Source: Gymnogyps californianus (lineage: Eukaryota; Chordata; Aves; Accipitriformes; Cathartidae). From it: DNA of 64,000 nt. Every line of letters starts with the position of its first letter. Within the stretch, counting starts at the first letter, position 1. The stretch lies in NCBI RefSeq assembly GCF_018139145.2, contig NC_059486.1, forward strand, positions 11,346,001 to 11,410,000. Reading direction: 5' to 3'. Shown in pieces: positions 1 to 11,916 of this stretch. The notes under the pieces were generated by a model. The model had not been told where the DNA came from. It made no database searches and saw only the letters and a list, made by a program, of their open reading frames with translations. The position numbers were made by a program, and so were the translations under genes.

Positions 1-903
1 GGGGATGTGTCAGAGGGGCTACACAGTTCTGGCACCGGTGGGACTTCTACCCAAATGGCATTCAGGATCTGAATTTTTCAGCCAACATCTATATTCAAAA
101 ACCAAATCCCAGAAGTTTTTAATGGAAGAAAGAGAATAAAAATGTAAAATTATTCAGAGCAGAGTCAGGAAAAAGGAGAAAAAATACCCTAGCAGCTGGG
201 GCAGAGATCAGATGATGGACATACATGAAGTCATGAAGAGGAAACACGATCGAGGAGTATCAGAAGCGGCAATCAAACTTCAGAAGACTGATCACAATTC
301 AGTCTTCCGGAAAAGGTCATGATATTTCTTTTACGTTTGGTTTTTTCCCCCCTAGTTCTAATTTGCCTCTTTTTGGGATCTTCCCTTACCTTTCTCTGTA
401 ACACAGCACCTCACTTTGCTTTTTCCAAGGTTTGTTTTGTATGGACCACGAAGGCTTGAATGCTGCTAGAGTACCCAAAAGAAAAAGCCCACCCAGATAC
501 TTGGATGATTTGTAGAAAAATCATTGCACACAGTTCAGAATACACAGTCACATATGCTCTTAAAAAAAATAAAAAGTAAATCCACCCATTAGACTAAACT
601 GATGTTTAAGAAGGACTAAGTAGCTGTGAACCTGCAGGGAAGTCATGGGTCATCAGTGACACAGTTAAAGCTTCAGCTGTAATGACAGAGTGGAGCGCTC
701 TGCCTTCGATCACTTTTGCCCTTCTACCAAGCAGAAAACTGGTAGAAGCTCATGCTCTTCTCTAGCCTAAAGCTGACAAATCCTTCATAACCCAGGGGTG
801 TGTTTTTACCATTACTTCAGTTTATAAGCTGTACTTTAGTCTGCTCAAAATTGAGCAGAAAGAACTAACTGGGGAAGGAACTGTTTCTACCTTACTCCTC
901 CAG
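1..903. other. Non-coding stretch at the window edge
   Basis: No convincing gene is seen. A pyrimidine-rich acceptor-like site (TTTTTTCCCCCCTAG near 340-354) is not followed by a sensible open exon. If the 904-1051 segment is a real exon, this is its upstream intron. Confidence 0.5.
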
Positions 904-1051
904 CTCACGAGCATCCAGATACAATTGACATCAGCAGTAGTTTCATGGAGCCTGAGGACAGCTTCTTCTCCTCAAGTACCACAGAAGAGCTCCCTACACC
1001 CAAACTTTCACCAGAGGCAGCAGAACTATCCCCGGTCCACCCAAAAACACA
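904..1051 (+). CDS. Candidate internal coding exon of an unidentified plus-strand gene
   Basis: A strong splice acceptor (TTTCTACCTTACTCCTCCAG, ending 903) is followed by 148 bp and a good donor, CA|GTAAGAG at 1052. One frame is open throughout, with 2 bases completing a split codon, 48 codons, then 2 bases carried over. The product is acidic and rich in Ser, Thr and Pro: it starts HEHPDTIDISSSFMEPEDSF and ends LSPVHPKT, with no Cys and no recognisable domain, as in disordered linkers of large proteins. I do not recognise the gene. If real it would be convergent with TMEM132B, about 16 kb past its stop. No partner exon was found in the rest of the window, so the gene would extend to the left, or this may be a chance splice-site pair. 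Confidence 0.33.
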
Positions 1052-3169
1052 GTAAGAGAAGCCAACACAAGCGACTCCAACAAGGTGGCACATTGCAGCT
1101 TGATGACTGTGCAATCCATTAAGAGCTTAAGTTGTGGGAAGTGCAGAAGCATAAAGGGAACCCCGAGGTGTACAATCAGAGGCAGGCTCCCTGACGAATT
1201 AAGAGAAAATGAGATTTACGTTTCGGCTGTCATCCTGATGCAGTGGCTTGGAGAGCAGCCAGGATTCCCAGGGACACAGCCATGTCAGGATCCTCCAATT
1301 AGCAACTGGGCTCTCTCGCAAACTTGGGGAGGCATTTCAGCCTGCTGGGGCTCTTCAGTGCTGCCTCTTAGCACTCCTGAGAGGGCAGAGGATGGATCTG
1401 TGTTGAAGCATGTGTTTATATGTATGCATTTAGGCTGTTCATAGGGAAAACAGAGAGGAGAATTACACGTCCTAAGAAGAAAACTGTAGTAGCGCTAGAA
1501 GTGAATCCTAGTCCAAGGCTGATCCCCACCCACTAGCACACAAGACCATCTTATCCTTGGTGTAATCCAAGGCAGAAATCTGGACTCTGACAGCATTTGG
1601 CTAAACCAAGCAGAGATAAGAAAATAAAAAAAAAAAAATTTGAAGGTCACAGACCCACATTAACTTTGCAATAGGCTGAACTGGTTGCTCAAATGGATTA
1701 CCCCTCTTAGGATTCTTCAGTGTGTGTGCCTGGATCTGGAGAGGATTTCCAGAATCATAATTGGGAACTTAATGCCTTTTCTGGCTTAAGCCAACCTCTT
1801 TTGTCCTTCACAGGTCCCAGCCTCACCAGCTACTCATTCAGATGAGCCATTTGACCTGTCTTTACTCTGTAATCAAGAGCAGCATATGGGAATCAGAATG
1901 AACCAAGGCTGCTCACTAGTCTGTAATTTCGTTTAGCTCAGTAGTGTGATAAAAGGAAAGCCATGGAATCAGTATTAGCAATACTAAGTCTGAAGCCACC
2001 GGTTGTCATTTTGTTTTCTTAAATTCAGCCTCAGAAGAATGGTTTCCAGATAGGAAAATTAAAGCATGCCAACATCATAGCAATGGGATTATTTCCCCAA
2101 GTGCTGAAGGAAGGAGAAAAGGAAAAGAAAAAAGAAAAATAAGAGAATTGTTAATATTTGGGCTTAAGCACAATGGAAGCATCTGCTAGTAAATGATGAG
2201 AGAGAGAAGTGCAGCTTTGGCAATCTCTGGGTTGTAAATACTGCACAGCTGTGCTCACCCAAGTGGCCAAAGATGAGCTCTGGATGGACTTCACAGTTCC
2301 TTTATTGGCCTGATATGAAAAGATTAACTTATTCCCCTTAACTACAACTCTGCTTGATGCTGAAGGGAAAAAACGTTTTTATTGTACTTGCAAAGCAAAA
2401 GTAATTCTCTTCCACTGCTCACAAACTTTATGTGCTTTTAGCTTAAGGAAAGTCTGCAAGAATGGACCATAATGCAAAAAAGGAAAGGAATAACAACGTG
2501 TGGGGGGTTTTGCTGATGGAGGGAAGTGGCATCTGTGTTAGAACTTTCTATTGCTTACTCTGCAAGATGGCAGGGGAAAGGATCAGTTACTCCTGGAGCA
2601 TTCACCAGGAAAATATTTAGTATGAAAGTTGGTATCGCACCTCCTAGATTGCTCATAGCTATCGATCAGGGAGGGGAATTGATGCTCCGCTGCTGAGAGG
2701 GGTCCGTGTCCTTCACGTTCTGATCTCTAGTGTCATGGAAAAACACCCGCTGATATAGTCATGCCCTAGCCACCGCTTCAGGCTCCGCTCCATCGCATGT
2801 TTAAAACACAGCAATAGGAGATTTTGTATGGAAATCTACGCACAATACCCAATCCTCATTTCCTAAGCACTACGTAATGTTTTCCTTTAACTGCTTACCT
2901 TCAGCCCTGCCCTAGCAGGATGGTACAGAGCTGCCTTTGTCACCGTCAGGAGTGCTCACAGTGCAGCAAGGTACAACACAGCTCTGCACTATTTATTCAA
3001 ATACTTGGGGGGGTACAAGAGGGAGGAGATTAACTACAGCAGAAGAGGAGGCTGTAGCGTAAGTTACCTTAGGTCATGCTCACAGGTGGAAGCACAACCA
3101 GAGCAGGGCAAGAGGGGTGCACTTCTGGGAAGAGACATGAGCAACCTAACAGAAGAATAAAGAAAGAAT

Positions 3170-3194
3170 GGGGGGGGGGGGGGGGGGGGGGGGG
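3170..3194. repeat. Homopolymer G run of 25 bases
   Basis: An uninterrupted run of 25 G lies at 3170-3194. It can form a G-quadruplex and is prone to sequencing and assembly length error. A plus-strand open frame running through it (poly-Gly) is an artefact. Confidence 0.95.
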
Positions 3195-5087
3195 TGGCAT
3201 ATCCTCAGCATTCATTTACTTTGCTATAGCTTTATCTGTGGATAGAAATACGATTGAAGAGACCCAATTTACAATGAGGTATCATGCAGAATAGCCTATG
3301 CTGCAACGTAAGTGTGAAGAGCAGCAGCGTAGTAACCCTGGGGCAACAGGACCCACACGGCCACCAGTAACTCACTGAGGACCTCACTTGCTGTTGAGTC
3401 CCAGCCTATTTCTCTCCTTGTTCACAACTCATGTTCTCAGTCAAGTGTGGACACACAGAGAGCCCATAGCCTGAAAACCGCTGCTTTCGTAAAACTATTT
3501 GCACTCTGCAGAGATCATTAGCCACTAACATAAGCTTTTCTGATGTTCTTTACATCAAACAGTGACACAGAAAGCAGAAAGAACAGTTCTACAGGTTTCT
3601 CCCTCCCTGCCCCCTCGTTAGAAGTAATTTTTCTACTGACAAGACACATTGTGAAATTGGTAATGTCTTCTTGCTGCTAAGAGCTGCAGCACCACCTTAG
3701 GTATGACACAACTCCACCACAATTACACTTTTCATCTTCATTTTTAAACTGTTATTCAGGAAAACACTCTGTTTCTGCCCCCACACACTCAATTATTGCA
3801 GGAGGTCCCAAAGCTAGTATGCCCATTATATTCGAGGTGCAGCTACAAAGATTGACAACACTGTATCTGTATTTGCAGACAGAGGAATTCCACCACAGTG
3901 GAACTGTGCTATCCAAGGGCAGATCCCTCTCCCCAAGACATACATAGCGATGCTAGAATTGTGCAACAAAACCCAGAGTCTCTCAACAGAGCCTGCAAGT
4001 CACCAAGGTAAGTGCTTCAGCAGTGACTTCTTGTTTACAGAAAAAAAAACAAACCCAACAAACTATTTTCCTGGATCACAGACCACCTTTACGCATAAGG
4101 ATGTAGCTGCTTACAAAACCTTAGGCTGTACTGATTATACAGAACTCCGTCAGCTATAGGTCTGCATGTGCACAAACTATTACCCAATATATTAGGATCA
4201 AGCAGATAGGACTCCGAAAGATGTAGCATGCCATACTTTGAGTGCCATCTTCTGGCAAATAGTACTGCATGCCTGCATTTGTATACAGAGCAGTCGTACA
4301 AAGCCGATGACGTCTTGACACTGGTTAAGCAGCTAATCGCCTCTTGTAATCTTGGCCAAGATTTCTGCCTAGGTGAGCACTCGGTAGTTCCCCTTGACTA
4401 TAGCAGGTTAGCACTTACATTCCTGAGAAATTTCTTCTTGGCTATTTAGGAATACACTGCTCCTGACCTTCCCCACTATCAGTCTGGTTTTAATTAACCT
4501 TGAAATCTTAGGACTATCTTTTTGTGATAATAGATGCATTAGGATTTTTCTTCGTAAACATCATAATGATGAAACCTCTGGATGGAAGCCCAGGACGGAC
4601 AGTGCCTAGTCCTAAAGGGTACTGCATAATGCCAAATGAGTCCGGATCTTTCGCCTTGAAGATTTTCTGCCAGGTAATTGCTAATATTTCTGCTAGATGG
4701 AGAGCTCAGAGAGACAAGCTCAAGGATCAAGATTTTCTGGAGCTGAATTTTACTGACTCAGAACTGGGTACTTGGCATGATTTTAATAATTTTCTACTTG
4801 ATCACATCCTTGAATCCAGGAACACCAAGTTCCCATTTAAACCAAAGGATTTAGGCACTTATAAGTGAAAGACTTCACATCTAAAATAGCCCTCACTCTT
4901 CTATAGTGTTCAGCAGCATTCCTAATGCATCCAAATTTTGACTAACAGCCCAAGGCTGAAGAGAGGCATTTCCTACAGCTCTGCAAAAGCCTTCAAATTG
5001 CATTTTTAACCATTGTGCCACCAATATCTGAGGGAGATTCAGGAATTTCCAATTCTTGAAGATTAGCAATGCTGCATGGAAGTGAAC

Positions 5088-5108
5088 TAATTAAACTTGG
5101 CTAATTAA
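5088..5108. promoter_or_regulatory. Paired TAATTAA homeodomain-type sites
   Basis: TAATTAA occurs at 5088-5094 and 5102-5108, 14 bp centre to centre, in a non-coding stretch downstream of TMEM132B. Such pairs fit dimeric homeodomain binding, but short AT motifs arise easily by chance. Confidence 0.15.
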
Positions 5109-5378
5109 GCCACGGGGCTCTGATGGGAAATTGCTAGCAAGCATATTTGCAGGCCTTTTTAGAACCAAAATTGCATCAAGCCTTGCTCAACCATCCATTT
5201 TCGTTTAAACATACAAATGCAGCTGCTTGTGTGCCACCTCCATATGACTGCTTCTCCCTGGGGCAATTCCTGCATTACCTGTAAGTGAATTCCTGCTTTC
5301 CAATAAAGGCTCTGTTTTGAATTTCATGATTACTTTGGTTGACTTATTTTGACCTTCCTACTAAAGGGCCATAGATTT

Positions 5379-5972
5379 GTTTCTGTCATGGTTTAACCCC
5401 AGCCAGCAACTAAGCACCACACAGCTGCTCGCTCACTCCCCCCCCCCCAGTGGGATGGGGGAGAGAATCAAAAGGAAAAAAAAAAAAAACAACCCAAACC
5501 TCGTGGGCTGAGATAAAGACAGTTTGATAGGACAGAAAGGAAGGAAAAATAATGATGACAATAATAATACTAAAATAATTAGAATATACTAAACAAGTGA
5601 TGCACAATGCAATTGCTCACCACTCACCGACCGATGCCCAGTTAGTTCCCGAGCAGCGATCTGCCCCTCCCAGCCAGCTCCCCCCAGTGTATATACTGGG
5701 CATGATGTCATATGGTATGGAATATCCCCTTGGCCAGTTTGGGTCAGCTGTCCTGGCTGTGTCTCCTCCCAGCTTCTTGTGCCCCTCCAGCCTTCTTGCT
5801 GGCTGGGCATGAGAAGCTGAAAAATCCTTGCCTTAGTATAAACACTACTTAGCAACAACTAAAAACATCAGTGTGTTATCAACATTATTTTCCTACTAAA
5901 TCCAAAACACTGCACTATACCAGCTACTAGGAAGAAAATTAACTCTATCCCAGCTGAAACCAGGACAGTTTC
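5379..5972. repeat. Target-site duplication GTTTC bracketing the solo LTR
   Basis: GTTTC occurs at 5379-5383 immediately before the LTR and again at 5968-5972 immediately after it. The perfect match argues for a fairly recent insertion, since both copies are unmutated. Confidence 0.85.
5384..5967 (-). mobile_element. Solo LTR of an endogenous retrovirus, complete, with 5-bp target-site duplication
   Basis: This 584-bp element runs, on the minus strand, from TGTCCTGGTTTCAGCTGGGA to GGGGTTAAACCATGACA, so it has the TG...CA ends of an LTR. It is flanked by identical 5-base direct repeats GTTTC at 5379-5383 and 5968-5972. No gag, pol or env sequence lies next to it, so it is a solo LTR left by LTR-LTR recombination. 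I recognise the TGTCCTGGTTTCAGCTGGGA start as a high-copy avian LTR; the 5-bp duplication fits the ERVL class. Inside are a palindromic TATATA motif (CCAGTGTATATACTGG at 5684-5699), a C11 run at 5438-5448 and an A-rich run near 5477-5490. Short open frames inside it are not genes. Ends and duplication look undamaged. Confidence 0.88.
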
Positions 5973-8900
5973 TGAATCTAGGATTCACTACGCCAGCTTA
6001 GCGCAATGAAACGCCCTAGTCCATACAGACACAAAATGGACAAATTTGCAGACAGAATTTGAAGTGAATTTATTCTAAAGAGCAAGACAGCTTGTTCTAA
6101 TAACTCCAAAACACAAGTTATGACATTACCTGTATTAGTTTCCTAATTTAAGGCAGGAAATAACTGTTGTTAGAAAGATGCTTGATGAGAGAAGAGACAA
6201 ATGGGCTAATTAGGTTAATACTTTTTCTTAAAGTGACTTCTCAGCATATGGAGATTTTTATGTCCATTACCTCAGCTAGAAGGCTGACATCAAGCTTCCT
6301 GGCTGGCCTCCCCCTCTCTGCCCTCATGCTGCTATCAGAGTATTTCTGAAAGAACATACGCTTACTGCTAACTGAGCAGGTTTTGTGAAGTAAAAAGGTC
6401 ATTTATTATTGCCTTCGCTGTGCCATGGAAGGATCACGCTGGCAATGCAGGATACTGCTTCACACAGACACCCGTCTATAGAAGCAGGGGAGGTGGGAAA
6501 TAGCCACCTCATCTCTCCCCAAACTTCTCCAAGCATTACTGTGATACCTCAAGACACCTGATGGTCTCTGGCTCTCCTCCCTCCCCCATATATACCCCCT
6601 TCTGCTATGAATGGGTCTGTAGTAGAGATTGGCATTCATATGTTTAGTAGCAGTACCCTAGAAGGGAACATGAGGCTGTGAAATTCCCCCTTTCTCAGCC
6701 ACTGAGAGGTCTAAAGAGAAACTGGGTCGCCTGCAACTCAATCACTGTCTCCAGAGCAAGCCTGCTGGAAGATTCAGTGGTACCGAAGGTAAAAGAGCAG
6801 GACTGGGAGAAGAGAACAAGACCCAAAGAGGCCATGCATTTGCTGCAGATGCTGATAATTTCATGCAAGATATACATGCAATTTTCTGCACTGGTCTGCA
6901 CTGAGGTACATCCCTGGGAAGGGTTTAATTTAATGTCTCATTTGCACTTACTTCCCATGTGCTTATGCCCTTCACCAGCTGAAGGACTGTACTGGCCAAA
7001 GCACTGGTTTATATCATCAGTTGAAAGGACTTGTCTTCTCCATATGTTTTTCCAATGAGACCAACACAGAGCAATTCCTCTTAGCATCAACCCTATCACT
7101 GAATTTGATTACCTGCTGGTTTAATTTGGTGAACTGTTAATTTGAATCCACTGATTTATGGACTCAATTTTAATAGCAGCCTTTGATTGCTGCATTATTC
7201 CATTCTAGTAGTTTACTGAAATTGTACTGGATTAGTTTAGCAATATGCCTGTTTCATTTTATATTTATTTGCTCATCTTTTTAATAAAACCTGTAAGTAC
7301 ATAGGACTGGTTATCTTATCAAAGCATAACCTGGTTCATAAATCCAAAGCTAAGGGCAATTTAAACTACAGTATTAAAAATCCTGAACTACAATAAGACA
7401 CGACAAAAGCTGGGAAGACATACAGGCCTTCTCTCCTCCTTCTGCCCTTTCCACACACACTTGCACTTTCTCCTCCCCACCACTCCCCAGTAGGTTAAGC
7501 AAATGGGAACATAACTTGCTACAGGTCCACACAATATACATCAACCTACTTAGGGACCAGACAAATGCAGAACTATTTAAATACTGTGCAGCTGGCCATG
7601 CCCTACATGTGGAGCTCCCATGCCATTGCCTTGGCCCCACAGGTCCCGCATCCCAGAAGCTGCAGTAGCAGGAAGAGCTTACCATGGCAATCCTTGGGTC
7701 ACTGAAAAACTGTGGGACATCCCCACACCTGCTCTGATGAACAGAATGGCACTAAGAGGCACTGGACATCTGCATCTTTAGCCTTGCACTTCCAGCTACC
7801 TCAGTTTAACTAGACTAGATTTTTTAGCCCAGCTTGTACCCATTGTAGGTAGAGGGAAGGAAGACTTGGGAGAAAAAAGCACGCCTCTGTGTCTTTAGCC
7901 TTTTCTAAACAGAAGAATTGTGTTTTGATCCACTCCTTCTACAGGTAGCAGCTGAATAAATACGAGCCCTATTACAGCAATTACTTCATAGAGAGATGAT
8001 GCTACTGGAAGGACTGCAGGAAGGAACCTGAAACATGGAGGGTTCTCCAAAAACCTGTATTACAAGAGGTCTGTACTCACAGACCTGTGCAAACATGAAG
8101 CTCTGCGAAACTAAATGGGAAATACTACACTTTGTAACCATTCATTACTACGATGAACCACAGCACTCACTCACAGTCACACGTTATCACAGGTGATAAT
8201 TCACTCCGGCCACTTCTACAGAGTGACACACTTGTAATTCTTACATAAATTTTTAATTTCTTCCTACTTGAGATGAGCTGGATATCTCATTAGCACATGT
8301 CTAGGAATCTTCCCTTTAGCCACAAGTGTCAAGCCAATGCCAGGTTGTATCACCAGAGTCCACAGGCTTTTGTTCAGAGAGCAGGAACCAGGGCAGCCTC
8401 GTGAGGAGCTGAAGTCAGAGCACAGACACTCAGATTCCCTTATCTCCTCACAGCCACTTGCAATTCACACAGCAATGAAACCCTCACTCACACGTACCCA
8501 GCTGTGGCTCCCTGGGCCCCACTGGTACTACCCGAGGGAAAGCACGGGTCTACAAATAACACTGCAGAGTTCTAGCAGTCACAGGTAGAGCCGTGGAGAA
8601 CACCACTCCCTGTATGGGGGAAGACATCTGGATTAATAACAGTTGTTTCTCCCCAGTTGGGAACAAATCCCTTTTGCTCTGCATTTGGGGGAAACTTCCA
8701 TTTTAGTCTGCTTGGTGGGTTTCCAAAAAGCCCTGAAGTTGTCAGTTATCAGATCCGCTCATTTCCCTCTTCCCCCAACGTGATCTTGCATTTTATTTTT
8801 GTAATAGTAGGCTTTAAAATAATAAGACACAATGGCCTACAAAGCAGAGAAGATATTCTTGGAGTGCTTTAAAAATAGTGTGTAAAACTCATGCCATGCT

Positions 8901-11787
8901 GTTGGATGTGGTATGATGAACCTAGAGGCATGATGGAAAAAATAAATGGCAGATCCCAAAATGCAGGGGTGGAGTGGAAGAATGGGAAATGGTGACTTGA
9001 TTTGCCAAAGTGTTTCTGTTAAAGAATATTAATCTTCTCAGACAATCCATGAAAAGGCCCTGTAGCAATATCATATTAAATTAATAGAGTCTCATCATTA
9101 TGGGAACCTCAGCTTAGTTTTATAAGATGTATAGTGTCATCATAACCAAAGAAGAGTCCCCAGATAATTCTGCTCCTATAGCACTTGCTGCTAAATGACA
9201 CTGAAGTGACGATCGTTAGCTACACAGCATTTTGGGTGCCTGTCTTGTATGGGGCTTTCTGCCTGCAGCGCAGCTGTCCAACCGGAGCTGTACAATTCAG
9301 TTTGGGAACCAAAATCTTCCCTGTCATCAGAAAACATACCATTATGACCTGCCCCTAGAATAAGTCACTATGACATACAGCCAGATTATCAATTATACGG
9401 ACAGCCCTTACCAACAGTACTGTTCATCATACAGTTCCTCAGGTGTTAGCATAGATTGTCAGAGTGGAAGCTCTGTACCTGCTGTGCTGCTTCCACTCAG
9501 TGTAATGAGACCCAGGCAATGTAGCCATCCTAAGCCTCAGGAAGGTTGCGTAGATCTTACCCCCAAACCAGGAAAATTATCACTCCAAACCAGGAAAGAC
9601 CACAGCAGTCAGGAAAATTATACATATGTTACAGAAAGCAAACTAAGAAAGCAATCCTAGTCTTCATACAACTTAAGTCTTTATCTTTTCTCTCATGGGA
9701 CTTTGCTCTCATTCTTCAGTTCTGCAACATAAACTGTTCACGTCTCTTTCCACCTTCCCTCTCCCCACAGTCCACAGGAGATGTGAATAACATGAATTTG
9801 TACCAGTGGCTTTTCATTAGTAATGCTGAAAGTTAAATCAGCAATCTCAGGAAGGTAGATGGCAGCTTAAAATATCCAACAGTGAAAGAAGCAAGCAGTG
9901 AATGAGCAGAGTTTGATACGGCTGATGGCAGAACAGGCATTTCTCAGCCAGGTGTCTCTTCCACTAGGCCACGTGTGAGACAGTGGCAAAACTACCAAAA
10001 GCCTTCTGTAAGATTTCCCTCCTATCCTGCATTTGTAGCCAGACAGAAGTACCCAGGTAATTATGGTGCTGCAATCTGTTTATGAAGGATTCCAACCTAA
10101 ATTATGGCTTCCAGGAATTCAGTTGTTACTCACATTATTTGAAATCAGGGGATTAAATTTGACTCTCGCAGCTGTCTTGCGGCACAAGGCTTAGGAGGGC
10201 TGAGAAGCTTCTCCAGCAGCCAGAGCACAGAGGTACTTTGGTGTCCCCTGCACCCACCACCCTAAATAGCCATAGGGCATGCTGGAAACTGGCTACCTGA
10301 AAAACCTTCAGATACAGGCTCAAGGGGAAAACAGAGGGGGAAAAAAAAGTTACCAACTATCTACAAACATGCTACTGCACCTCCAGAAAGATGCACAATT
10401 GGCTGCAACGTGCCTGATAGCACACAGAGCAACCCCTCCAGCAGCCAAGGGAATGATTAGTACAGGGTGTCTTTGCAACTTGACATGGCTGAGCTGAACA
10501 TCAGACATATTGTCTCCAAGATGCTTGTGGCTGGCTTTGACACCGTCGCTTCACACAAAGAGCTTTAATCCCTCCCTAGCATAGGCATAAAAAGAACGGG
10601 TCTGAGTTTGTCCAAAATGAGTAATCAAGAGGGAGAGTTATTTGGTAATTTGCATCATTATCTGTCTGCTGCTGCATCTTTGCTGACAGCTTATTTTTAA
10701 ACACTGAAATCCAGCTTAGGTGTCTTTCAAAAGAGAGCAACACTCTTGCTGCTATGGCTACTTGGTCTTGGAGCTTGGCAAGAAGGAAAGAAGAAATATA
10801 TGTGCAAGCATTGGGGGTCCCTGTCCTATTTCCAGCCTGGCAAGCTGGGTGTAGCACCATGAACTAACTGCATCCCTGCTTTCCAAAAGCGAGAGCCTTT
10901 TTCAGGTCATCTCTCAAATTTAATCAACGTCAAAGTATTTCTAGAAGCTGAGGGTAAGTCAGCATGCTCACTGGTTGAAGGAATATGGACTTCCTAGCAG
11001 TTAAGCCTTATCAGAAGGATTCAGGATCCAGCATCTGATCCAGGATGTACCATGTTGACCTTGCACTATCACATGTTCCCATGCACATGTACCAGGCAAA
11101 TTGCATCTTATTCCCTTAGCAGTGGCCTTCCCCTTGCCAAAGGTAAGGCATGAACAACATAGTTTCTCTTGCTGATTCCCAAACTTGGGACACCTAAGCA
11201 AGCAATAAGATTTCTCCTTCCCTCCAAACACAACCCAGCAATAAAAAAACCTCAAACCCCAAACAAAGCAGGACTCACTTTTCACCAAGGTCCATTCTGC
11301 ACCAGCAGCCAGTGGCCTCACTGCAACAGCAGAGCTTCACTTCTTCTCTCGCTTTCACTCACTCCCTCCTCCTGCAACCATCGTTCTCCCATCCCCTGGC
11401 TGCCTCACACCACACTGCACTACCCCACCGGCAGCAGGGCTTTCACACAGTGCTTGACCTTCATCTGCAACAGCCCAAATGCCCTCCTCTCCCCCAGCAG
11501 GCTGGGCTCCTCGTTACTGACTGCACCAGGTTATTGCACTAATTACCTCGCTCCAGCAGACAGGCCCAGCCCTCACACAGGTACAGCTGTGCTCCCGGGC
11601 CTTGAGGAGGGCAATGTGTTCACCCGGCACTGTCTCATTTGAGAAAACAGGGCCCCTTCAGCCTGCTCACATTTTTATCCTTTAGCAACAATTGGAAGTC
11701 ACTGAGCTTCTCAGATGAAAGGCTCTCCTCTAAGTGCAAATTATTATTAATGAATTTCCATCTTGGCTCCTTGACAGAAAAATGTAC
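5973..11787. other. Non-coding stretch downstream of TMEM132B
   Basis: No gene is recognised. Around 7080-7300 the sequence is AT-rich with homeodomain- and HMG-like motifs (TTTAATTT, CCTTTGATTG). Such sequence is often conserved near developmental genes; this is only an impression. Confidence 0.45.
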
Positions 11788-11916
11788 CTTGCAGCGTGTT
11801 ATCTTTGCAGCCATGCACCCCTGGCACTCATAGATTCCCTCATCTGGCAAGTAAGGCACGTTGCCAAGAGTGATGTTCAGAGCAGCTCTCCGCGCCCGAT
11901 CCCAGTGCCTTTGTAA
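11788..11916 (-). CDS. Candidate Ig-like exon or exon relic, unassigned
   Basis: On the minus strand a CTGTGCTGCAG acceptor-like site precedes 129 bp, exactly 43 open codons, ending AAG|GTACAT, a plausible donor. The peptide contains ALNITLGNVPYLPDEGIYEC, which resembles the end of an Ig V-set domain (hydrophobic strand, then D-E-G-x-Y-x-C). It has one extra residue between the N-V and the D-E-G. The frame stays open upstream for about 50 more codons without an obvious Ig start. A hydrophobic leader-like run (LLSFLEILALCFSVLFVGL) occurs in another minus-strand frame near 12330-12385. Phase 0-0 is not the usual phase 1-1 of Ig exons. It could be a relic, an unannotated gene or coincidence. Confidence 0.18.

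Larger units (their letters stand above)
1052..5378. other. Intergenic or intronic non-coding stretch
   Basis: Apart from the G25 run and the paired TAATTAA sites, nothing recognisable is present. Open frames up to about 119 codons (for example near 1085-1444 and 4524-4868) have no domain, no splice support and unremarkable composition. Confidence 0.5.

Noticed and set aside
3076..3294. Open frame running through the G25 run (poly-Gly)
   Set aside because: Created by the homopolymer; no coding character outside it.
4524..4868. 114-codon plus-strand open frame
   Set aside because: Plausible composition but no domain, no splice consensus and no neighbour; length is within chance expectation.
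5410..5858. Open frames inside the solo LTR
   Set aside because: They are part of LTR sequence with no viral or host protein similarity visible.
11169..11642. 157-codon plus-strand open frame, Ser/Pro/Leu-rich
   Set aside because: No recognisable domain and low-information composition from a C-rich stretch; no splice support or neighbours.
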